This document shows positions 55,302 through 64,000 of a DNA stretch of 64,000 nucleotides, in pieces. The notes beneath the pieces are model-generated. The model was not told where the DNA came from and did not search any database. It saw nothing but the letters and a program-made list of their open reading frames with translations. The first letter of the stretch is position 1. Each line of letters opens with the position of its first letter. The position numbers were made by a program, and so were the translations under genes. The stretch is from the NCBI RefSeq assembly GCF_001704415.2, contig NW_017189896.1, positions 1 through 64,000 of the forward strand, given 5' to 3'. Origin of the DNA: Capra hircus. Its lineage: Eukaryota > Chordata > Mammalia > Artiodactyla > Bovidae.

Positions 55302-56409
55302 AATTGCCAAGGCAATGATATTTATCACATTGCATAGTCATATTCCTGAAGGCGAATCATCATCTGCGTTCTTCAGGCTGTGCATTAGAACTCAGTGACT
55401 CATGTACTAAAGACAAGCTTGTTCCCTTAAACACCAGCAGTGTTGCCACACACACACACACCCCGTCTCCCAGGACCGGCGTTTTGCTCTGCCTTCTATA
55501 GGCTGACTTCTTTGGGCTCCACGTGGGAGCATATATAGTGCTTGTCTTTCCCTGTGTGACTTACCTCGAGGTCCGCCTGTGCTCAGGCAGCAGGCTGTTC
55601 TCAGTTCCATCGTGCGTGCGCTGCGTCTAACTGTGTCCATCCATCCCCTGATGGGCGTTTGGGTTGTCTCCATGTCTTGGCAGTTGTGACCAGCGCTGCG
55701 ATCGGCGTGGGAGTGCAGATGTCTTGTTGAAATCCTGTCTTCATCTCCTCTGGCTCTGTACCCAGGAATGGGGTGCGGGGCCACAGGCTGAATCTGGTTT
55801 TTTGTTTTTTGTTTTGAGGAACCTCCATCTTGTTTTCCATCGAGGCTGGGCCAGGTTACATTCCCACCAATAATGTACAGAGGGGTGGAGCTTATTTTCG
55901 CATGCTTCTTGGTCCGCTAGACTCCTCATCTGCTGTCTGGTTTTCACTCCACCCACTTGGCTCACAGGTGATTTTCACAGGAGTTGCGTGCTGTGGACAC
56001 TCAGGCTTCACTGAGTGTTGGCTACACGACTGTGCCTCCTTTCTCCAAGTCTGTGGCTTTCTTTCCTTCGTGCGTTTTGAATGTTTCTTGTGGGAAAAAA
56101 AGTTGAAAATTTTAAATAAGGGGATTTAGCAGTATTTTCTCTTGCAGCTTTGTGTTTCAAGAAATCCGTCTTTCCCCAGAGATCATAAAGTTATCTTTGT
56201 TTTTTTTGTTTGTTTCTTGTTTGTTGAAAGAGCTAAAGGGTTTTTTAGCCACGTGTATTCTGTTTTCGGTCTTACTTTTCCACTAAGAAGCTCTGTTGTC
56301 CCAGAGCCATTTAACGAGCACTCCGTCCTTCTGTGATTTGTAATGTCACCGCGGCTGCGTGACGATGCCCACGCAAGACGCATTTGTCTCCGACCTTGAG
56401 ATCCCACCC

Positions 56410-56433
56410 ACTTTGTCTGTCTGTCTGTCTGCC
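56410..56433 (+). repeat. (TCTG)n microsatellite
   Basis: About five TCTG units within the old L1. Confidence 0.7.
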
Positions 56434-56854
56434 TATTGTAGCGTCTGCCTTGAGCTTTTCTCTTTGTATGTCTGTTAAGGAACATTTTCACCTGCTTCCA
56501 AAGGGGGAAAGTTGCTTTGGCTCTTTTTGATCCTTCCCCTCCCCGCCCGACATGATTTTGTTTTCAATCCAGATTGTCAAATTTCATGAAAACTCTCTTG
56601 GGCTTTTTTAGAGGTCTGTATTTCATTTCAAATTAATTTGGGAATGATTGCTAGTTTTATAATATCGACTCTTCCCGCTCATGAGCTCGGCGCGTCCCTG
56701 CCTCGGTTAGAGCCTTCTCTTTCTGCGCATATTTGTTGGCTTTATTCTTAGGTACCCTCCAGTTTCTGTTGCTGTTGTGAATGATGTATTTGTAAATCGC
56801 TTCTTAGAACGGCTTTTAACTTTACCGTTGCTTGAACTTCTTTCTTTTCTCATC

Positions 56855-57172
56855 GTTTCAGCTGCACCTGGTCTCCGTCGCCACGCGAGGGCCTTCTCTG
56901 GTTGCGGCAAGTGGAAGCTGCCCTCCAGCTGCCGTGCGCGGGCCTCTCGTCGCAGCAGCTTCTCTCGAGGCGCTCAGGCTGACGGGTGGCTCTGGCTGCG
57001 GCTTGCCGGCTCTGGGGCCCGGGGGTTTCAGTAGTTGAGCACAGACGCTCGCCAGCTGTGGCTGCTGGCTTAGTTGCTGCTTGGCACGTGGAATCTTCCT
57101 GGGCCAGGGACCGAACCCGTTTCCCTGCGTTGGCGGGCAGATTCTTACCCACCGCGCCACCAGGGAAGTCCT
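56855..57172 (-). repeat. CHR-2 type SINE inserted in L1
   Basis: Reverse complement from CCTGGTCTCCGTCGCCACGC through GGCTCTGGGGCCCGGGGGTT to GCGCCACCAGGGAAGTCCTC. It splits the L1 at 55590-57800. Confidence 0.85.
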
Positions 57173-57849
57173 CTTCTAGCAGTCTTTGATGGTATAGAGG
57201 AAGGCTGTTGATTTTTATAATATTGGCCATTAGCCAGCAGTCTTGAGGCACTCTCGTTAGTACAGTCATCTCCGAAGAAATTTTTTGAGTTTTTCCATAT
57301 AGAGAGTTGATGTAAATCCCATCAGGTTATTCCCTTTCCCGGTCTTCCATCAGTGTTGTGCTTATTGTGACCGCTCAGACCTTCGTTACAATATTGAATA
57401 GTCTTCACTAGAAAGAGAAGGCTTCTAATATTTCACCACTGAGTATGATGTCTGCCGTAGGTTTTCAAAAAACACTGTTTATTGGGCTAAGAAATGCTTT
57501 TATATTTCTAGTTTACAAAGAGTTTTGACTATGAAAAGATGTTGAATTTTTAACATCATAATAATTTGCTCTGTCTATTGAGATATGTTGCTTTAACTTA
57601 CTAATGTGAATAATATTGACTGATTATCTAATGTTAAGCCACCCTTGCATTCCTGGGATAAACTCCAGTGGGTCGTGATTTATTTTTCTACATTGCTAAT
57701 ACTGAGTATTTTGTGTCTAAATTTGTGGATAATGTTGGTCTCAAGTTTTCCTTTTCATACCTACGGTATAGAGAGGTGTAAACAAGCTGTTTTTATGAGG
57801 GTTAGAGCCATTAGAATCAGAGGGGAATTTCAAGAGCAGCTCATTCGAT

Positions 57850-57965
57850 CATGTCGCTAGAGACGGAAAAACTGGAACCCAGAGAAAGGAAATGCCTTTC
57901 CAAAATTACATAGAGTTACAAACAGAGTTGGGACTGAAGTACTTGGCAGAGCACTTATAAATTTC
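57850..57965 (-). repeat. MIR-like relic
   Basis: CTGGAACCCAGAGAAAGGAA, CCTTTCCAAAATTACATAG and TTGGGACTGAAGTACTTGG are in reverse MIR order. Confidence 0.4.
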
Positions 57966-58029
57966 CAGTTGCTCTCCCATTCATGGTCTTACTCTGTCTT
58001 TATAGCAGCCTTGCAGGGAGAGAGTTGTT

Positions 58030-58212
58030 TATTGCCCCTCAGTCAGTAAAGAACCACCTGCAATGCAGGAGACCTGGGTTCGATCCCTGGGTCAGGAAGA
58101 TCCCCTGGAGGAGGGCATGGCAACCCACCCCAGTGGGAAATCCCACAGACAGAGGAGCCTGGCGGGCCACAGTCCATGGGGTCACAAGAGTCAGACATGA
58201 CTGAGCAGCTGC
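58030..58212 (+). repeat. Bov-tA SINE
   Basis: GCCCCTCAGTCAGTAAAGAA, GGTTCGATCCCTGGGTCAGG and GGGTCACAAGAGTCAGACAT. The first bases of the tRNA head are lost. Confidence 0.88.
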
Positions 58213-60867
58213 ACCACCACATTTAAGGCTGGGCCGAGAACCAGGGAAGCCACATCGTGAATCATGTGACTGGAAGCCAGGCATCTGTCTCCTAGACCAG
58301 AGCCCCTTCCGAGTTACTTTTGTTCTCTGCCCACCCCCCCGACAGATCCACTGTTCAGCCTGCAATGAAGGGAACCCTGAGACCCACGTGCAAAATGATT
58401 GCTGTATAGGAGTCCAGCAGTATTTTCACAGGCATGTCAGACAAGCGGCCCGTCTGCTCGAGCGCGTCTGTCTGAGCGGCCACTCCAGCGGCAGGGGGGA
58501 GGCCTTCGTGGTCCCCAAGGGTTGTCGGGTGAAGGGACACCCTCAAGGCCGGAGTAAGTCCAGGGTCTCTAAGGCTGTCCCTCGTGGGGTCTCTGTACAG
58601 GGTCAGTGCACGGTCCCTGAGGGCCTGTCCTCGCCGCCCCCGACAACGGGGCTGCAGTTTCCCTCCCAGCCCTCCCCCAGCCCTGAGCCCCCGGCCCTCC
58701 CCCAGTATCTCTCGCAAGCTGCTTCCTGCACCAGCGCCCTTGTTTTGCGCCTGCTATTTGTGTCTGCTTCTAACAGCTGGCCCCAGCCCGGCAGCCCCTT
58801 GCTCGGAGGATTATCCAATTATCTCATTAGCCCAGCGTGCCCTTCCTTCCTCCAGAGCTATTAGCTCCCGTCCCTCCTGCTCCCTCGCTCCCTCCGAGGG
58901 CCCGTCTGCAGCCTCTGTCGATCCTTCCCCAGCCAGGCTGAGGGCCGGGTCAGCCCCCAGTCACACAGACTCGGGGAGCCCCAGAGCTGGAAGGGCACTC
59001 TGCATGGCGGAAGGAAGCTGGCCGCCGACTTTCAAGTCATGTGAGCCCGCTGGGCCCCACGCAGGCCTCGGGCCCTGGGTCTCTCATGTTCACGTCCCCA
59101 CCGCACCCAGGCACCACGCTGTAGCAGGCGCTCCCCGCGCTCGACCCTGGGCTGGAGGGGCAACCGTTCCCACGGCACTGTCTGGAAATGTGTGGTGGGG
59201 GCGAGCAGTTACGGTCTAAGAGAGAGAGAGAGCACATGCCGGGGGAAACCAGCACATTCCCCAGGAGCTAAGTCACCTTAGCAGAAGAGATCTCAGCAGG
59301 AGTAGGTGTCCGGTGCATAGAGCAGGCGCTGGCGCTGGAGGGCGAAGAGGCTCCCAGCAGGGGTCAGGAGGGCCTCCTGGAGGAGGTCGTGGTGAAGCAT
59401 GGGCTGTGTTGAAAGTAGGGGGATTCAGAAGGTCCGCGTTCCTTCCTGGCAGAGGCCTCCCTGAGAAGGAGAGACGGGGAGTGGGTTAGGATTGGGGGAG
59501 CGGCTCAGCTGGCTCATTTGGGGCAGCTGGGGGATGAGAAGGGGATTGGCCAACACAGCATCCTGAGGGCGGCCTGGCGTGACCGGGAGCGCTGTCCTGG
59601 AGCTGCTGTGGGAAGGGCAGTGTGACTGCAGGGGCCGAAGCAGCTACAGCAGAAACAGAGGTCGGTCTGGAGCTCATCCAGGTGGGTGAGAGGACGAGGC
59701 CTCGCCAACGCCATGACTTTGGGGGGACTCCTGGAGATAGGATGGATGGAACAGATTCAGAAGACGTCTGGAAAGAGGCCTTGGCAGGCTATCGTAGACT
59801 GGGTCTGGGGAGACAAGGACCCCAGCAGTGGGAAGAACTATGCAGGGAGGAGGCGGGGTGGGTGAGGACCCTCTGCTCTGCACCCTCGGGCACCCGTTAG
59901 GTGGAGTACGTCATAAACTGGCAAAGTCTGCTTAACCCCGCTGCGTGATGCCTTCCCTACCCCACGCGCGAGCTCCTCAGGCTTCTCCTCCAGACGTCCA
60001 CGTGCTGACCTCACCAGACAGAATTGCCTTTCAGAGAAGCCTTCGCTCCCCTGGCCCCGAGCCGCTAACTGTGCTAGACAGGATGGGGCTGGAGACAATA
60101 GAGGATCCGGCGGCGTGTCCCTTGCAGGCCAGCCAGGCGGGAGTGTCCTCGGAGTGCCCTCCCGCCCGCCGAGGCCTTGAGCACCTTCCTGCAGTCACTT
60201 GTTAGTTGTGCCGGGTGTCGCTGAGACTCCCTTCTCCGGGCGGGCGCGTCCGCACTGGGGACTTGAGTTTGCTGACGATCGGCTGTGGTGTTGAGACCAA
60301 ACGACCCTCCTGCCTTGAGCTGGGACCCAGACCCCATGAAGCTCCTCCTCCCTGGGGCTCCGTCAACCGACACGTGAGGCCGCTGGAGGCTGCCGCCGTC
60401 TCTTCGTGGGGCGCTCTGCACAGAGCTCGCCACCGCTGACCTGAGCGGCTGCAGCGCCCACTGTCGTGGCGGGCACTGGCCCCGCTGCCTGGGCTCTGCC
60501 TTCCCACTTGACTTGCACGCTTGCCTTTTTGGACTGGCTACAGGACTGTCACTCACTTCCACTGCTCTTCGCCCAGTTTTCTCTGCCTGGCCCCCTGAGG
60601 TCATTTTGAACCCTGATTTGGTCAGCCCAGACACTTATAGTATACCTTCTCTGCTCCCTCTGTGTTAAGTTGGGACTCCCCTGGACTTGAGACGCTCACT
60701 GGATGGGACGGGAGAGGGCACAGACCCCCGGTGACCCACTGTTTGTGTTCCTTGCCGAGGGGGTCAGCCAGTGTCTGCTCTCAGCCCCCAGCCCCCACGG
60801 GAACCGGAGGCTTCCAGGCGCCCGGCTTAAACCCGCACTTGCCGCCTTCCTGAGTCCCGTTTGCACC
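58213..60867. other. GC-rich unique intergenic sequence, about 2.6 kb
   Basis: No coding exon is recognised, although chance frames reach 211 aa (58584-59219, plus). A GA-repeat is at 59219-59232. No ADORA2A coding block is present. Confidence 0.4.
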
Positions 60868-61128
60868 GGGCCTTTGTTGGCGCGTGCAGGCTTGTGTCTA
60901 GCTGCGGAGGGGGGGGCTCTTCTCTACTGCGATGCTCAGGCTTCTCGCTGCAGAGACTTCTCGTTTAGAGCACAGGCTCTGCGACCCAGGCTTCCGGTCG
61001 CCGTACGTGGACTCGGTGGTTCTGACTCACAAGCTGGGGACGTGTGGGCTCTTCCTGGACACAGGATCAAACCTGTGTCTCCCGCAGCGGCGGGCGGATT
61101 CCTATCCACTGCACCACCGGAAAAGTTT
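60868..61128 (-). repeat. CHR-2 type SINE
   Basis: Reverse complement through GCTTCTCGCTGCAGAGACTT, TAGAGCACAGGCTCTGCGAC and GGACACAGGATCAAACCTGT to CTGCACCACCGGAAAAGT. Confidence 0.8.
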
Positions 61129-61189
61129 GCCACGTTTCTTTACCTCAGCTCAGCTGGGCATTTGTGGAGCATACCTTCCAAAGCACTTC

Positions 61190-61320
61190 CACATCTATTA
61201 TGCTTTGTCTAAAAGCAGGCACAGCAGGTCAGAGAGGGACTTGCCCGCAGGCGAAGAAGCCAGTGGCAAGGCCGTTTGAACCTGGTACTGACCCCCATGC
61301 AGAGCTGTGTGAGGCAGGGT
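61190..61320 (-). repeat. MIR-like relic
   Basis: GCACAGCAGGTCAGAGAGGG, ACTTGCCCGCAGGCGAAGA and CGTTTGAACCTGGTACTGAC in reverse MIR order. The adjacent CHR-2 may have inserted beside it. Confidence 0.45.
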
Positions 61321-64000
61321 GGTGGTTTCAGGAGTGAACCGGGGGGTTTTTTGGCATCTCTGGATGAGGCGGAAAAGACAGTCAAGCTGAAACTCCAAGA
61401 GGTAGGCGAGGGATGACCGCAGAAGGCCTGGCCCGGTCTCTCTAGTCCCCTAAAGATTCTGCAGCCGCCAACAGTTGTGATGGGCTCTAGGCATGAATTT
61501 TCCCAAGAGAAAACTACATAATTTTTATAATTTTATAAAAGTTTATAATTTTTATCTGATATTAAAAAAAAAAAATCTCTGAATCTAAACCAGGTTCTAT
61601 CACCCTCATTCTCCTCTCTAACCCAACTAGAGAGTGTGGGTGGATTCAGAAGGAGCAGAAAAGAAAGATCAAAACTGTGACAAGCCTCTGACAACATTTT
61701 AACTTGAAAATTGCCTGCAAATGGGAGGCGTAATCCCATGTGGGCAGATGCAAGTCAGGCGTGTGTCTGCTCAGCCTCCTCCGCAGCTCTTGACAAACAC
61801 CTGGAAGGCACATCCCTGGACGCGACCGTGGGTCTTGGAAAGATGAACCCACATCGACCGGCCTGACGCCCAGTGTGCCCAGCACACTCCTGGGGCCTGT
61901 GTCCGGATGGCGGCCTCACCTTCCGCTGCCCTGGTTGACAGCACCTCTGCCTGCCCACCCCCAACTGCCCCTGCCCAGCATCACCAGCAGGTGCCCAGGA
62001 AGTGCTTGAGAGGAAGAGTCAGAAGTGGGCTCCTTCCCACCCCAGCCCGCTCTGCACGCTTCCTGGCCATTAGACGCCGGTCTAGATGGCGAGTCTCTGC
62101 GTGGCTTGTAACACACAGTCACACTTCCCCGGGCAAGGCAGAGACGCATGGATGGTTCTGCATCCAGCCTTGCCTACTGGCGGGGAAAAAAAATCCTTCC
62201 CTCAGAGGAGACGGAATCCTCATACCCGTCACCTGTCCCCCCAACCCTGGAGCCTCTCTCCAAGCCCGACTCACGGGAGGGCAGCGAGCTTGTTGGGGAG
62301 CTCTGCCAACTTGCCCTTTCCCCTCTGGCAAAAGACGGGGTGTATCCAGAGCCCCTCAGAAGGTGCCTGCACACCCAGGCTCCATGCTCTGTGTGTCCAG
62401 CCCTCTTCTCAGAGTCTAAGTCATCCAGCGTTCTCCCGCCCCTCCCAGCCCTGCAGCCCAACGGGGGCTGTCCCAGCGTGACAGCTGCTGCTCATGATGA
62501 GTTTCGGTGCAGTGAGGGGCGCCTTAGGACGGGGGTGGGGTGGGTGAAGGGAGGAGGGGGCCGTGGGAATCCGACTTCCAGTACCACGCTTTCCACTTTC
62601 CAGAGGAGATGGGGCCCTGAGGGGGCAACCTGCCTCACCGCAGACCTCAGGCCTTCCCAAGTTCCTGCTCCCCTAACGCAGCCTCCGCCATGGGCACAGG
62701 TTGTCCCAGAGCTCAGGCAGTGTGTGGGTCCGGCAGGGGGCTCGGGGTGAGCACTCACCGTGTTGACAGCCCACAGGACGAGCCACGCTGGGGGCGTGCA
62801 TGCAAGACGGGCCAGGAGCGTGTTCTCGGCCCAGAGCGCCTTCCCATAGGGACCAGTGTCGAGGCAGGCTGCGACGGACTGCTCTTCCTGCCCAAGCCGC
62901 TGGCTTCCACGAGCCCCCCGAGCCCCTGTTTCTCCATCACAGTTGAGAAGAAGGCCCGCTTCCAGCTCTGGGGTCCCCTGGCCCAGCCCAGTAGATCGCG
63001 GGGTGGCCTCTCATTTCCTCTCACTTCCCAGGCTGCCCTCATCCCTGAGCTGCTGGGGTCTGTCTCTGGAGCTTACCCCCCAGTGTTATGTGCACAACTG
63101 GGGCTGCCCCGCTTGACCCCCCCACAGCAGGCTCCTGAGAACCCAGCTGTTTTAGGTAAGAGAAAGGGGCCTTAATACAAACAGGGAGCGTCGCAGAGGT
63201 GGGTTTTCAAGGGGAAAGCGGGCCCGCCTCTCGGAGCGAGTGATGAGCCAGGACCCAGCCTGAGCCGGGCCTCTGCTCACAGGCTTCCCTGGGAATCCCA
63301 GTGACTCCACAGAGAGGGCTGGTCTCTGATAGAACCCCGTGCCTGGGACAGGCTGGGAGAAGCCTGCTGCCCACCCTCGGCCCCCGGGGAAAGGCCAGGA
63401 GAGGCCTGAGGGGCCCCGGGCCGGAGCCTCAGGGCTCCGAGCAGCCCCGACGTCACCCCCAGCCGCCCGGCGCAGGCCGGCATGCCTCTGCAGCCCCAGG
63501 GCTGGGCGGCCTCACGCCTCGCTGGTGCTGCCCTTGGGGTGACTTTGCCCAGATGTGCGCTCGTGTGTACACACGTGTGTATGTTCTTATACAGCCAGGG
63601 CATGACACACGCGTCTGTTTGTGTCTGTGTACACGCACGCACAAGCCTGGCTCCCACAAGCCTGCACAGGCGCGTGTGGTGAAAGGGCACGGGGCCCTCT
63701 GCGGGCCCGGGGGAGTGTGGTCCCATCGCCCTGGGACTGCCCCTGCGAGGGCCCGGGCTCAGTGGTACCCGAAACGTCTCCTGAGGCCCAGCTCTGTTCC
63801 TCCCCAGCCCAAACCTCTGTTTCCCCAAGGCCTCAGCAAAGGCTGGAGAGACAGGCTTTCTCCTTCCCGGCCTTTGTGGGTCTCTCGGTGGCCTCTCCCC
63901 ACCAGCTGGTCAGGAGGACTCAGAGCCTTTGCACTCTTGGCCGCTTCAGGCCCCAAGCTGGCCACCGTTCTGCCCTCTGCCCGCAGCCAGCACATGCCAG
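61321..64000. other. GC-rich unique sequence at right edge
   Basis: No exon or young repeat is recognised. An AT-rich low-complexity patch lies at 61518-61574 and a TG/CA-rich tract at 63545-63650. The human order places ADORA2A upstream of UPB1, so it may lie just beyond this edge, but nothing here proves it. Confidence 0.35.
63545..63650. repeat. Degenerate TG/CA-rich tract
   Basis: Alternating purine-pyrimidine stretches such as CGTGTGTACACACGTGTGTA and GTGTCTGTGTACACGCACGC, with a palindromic core. Not a pure microsatellite. Confidence 0.6.

Larger units (their letters stand above)
55590..57800 (-). mobile_element. Old L1 (L1M), ORF2 portion, split by CHR-2
   Basis: Antisense L1 ORF2: GGTTGTCTCCATGTCTTGGC, GAGGAACCTCCATCTTGTTT, ACATTCCCACCAATAATGTA, AGATCATAAAGTTATCTTTG, TCATTTCAAATTAATTTGGG, then CHR-2 at 56855-57172, then GTTGATTTTTATAATATTGG and CACCCTTGCATTCCTGGGAT. 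No frame survives. The strand agrees with other L1s in this half of the window. Confidence 0.75.

Noticed and set aside
1592..58212. tRNA genes, from the many B-box-like GGTTCGATCCCTGG sites
   Set aside because: All are heads of Bov-tA or CHR SINEs, with SINE bodies following. None folds as a lone tRNA in context.
58584..59219. 211-aa plus-strand open frame, considered as part of a new gene or ADORA2A
   Set aside because: Composition is that of GC-rich noncoding DNA (Pro, Arg, Ala, Ser rich). No adenosine-receptor transmembrane block is present.

Overview
The window is nuclear DNA from a ruminant, most likely a bovid. The diagnosis rests on dense ruminant-specific repeats: Bov-tA and BOV-A2 SINEs, BovB LINE 3' ends, CHR-type tRNA-Glu SINEs shared with whales and hippos, and cetartiodactyl-type L1s. 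Nothing prokaryotic or viral in layout was seen. From general knowledge, the one recognised gene (UPB1) lies on chromosome 17 in cattle, but the species cannot be fixed from sequence alone.

Layout, 1 to 20.5 kb: the 5' two-thirds of UPB1 (beta-ureidopropionase) on the minus strand. Six coding exons were placed to the base by GT-AG splice sites and continuous reading phase: exon 1 at 20423-20526, exon 2 at 14958-15129, exon 3 at 13513-13600, exon 4 at 9581-9675, exon 5 at 5343-5504, exon 6 at 3462-3631. They encode residues 1 to about 264 of an enzyme of about 384. Codon phase is kept across every junction, no stop interrupts the frame, and the Glu119/Lys196/Cys233 triad is present, so the gene looks functional. 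The remaining 3' exons lie beyond the left edge. The introns hold Bov-tA, BOV-A2, CHR, BovB and L1 pieces, a Tigger DNA-transposon fragment and a probable solo LTR.

20.5 to 21.2 kb: a CpG island with a CCAAT box, the presumed UPB1 promoter. A strong plus-strand 5' splice site at 21029 fits a divergent noncoding transcript like human ADORA2A-AS1.

21.3 to 64 kb: about 43 kb without any recognisable protein-coding gene. In human, ADORA2A is the next gene upstream of UPB1, and no piece of its coding sequence was found here. This stretch is a nested repeat landscape: L2 and MIR relics, MLT1 LTRs, three of the window's four BovB copies, several minus-strand L1s (one with a 5' end, one with a twin-priming-like inversion) and many SINEs. 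Base composition shifts near 22.3 kb from GC-rich to AT-richer, and GC-rich sequence returns in the last 6 kb.

No undescribed biological system was found. The most unusual signal is the number of CpGs inside old, normally AT-rich L1 copies, which would fit GC-biased gene conversion.
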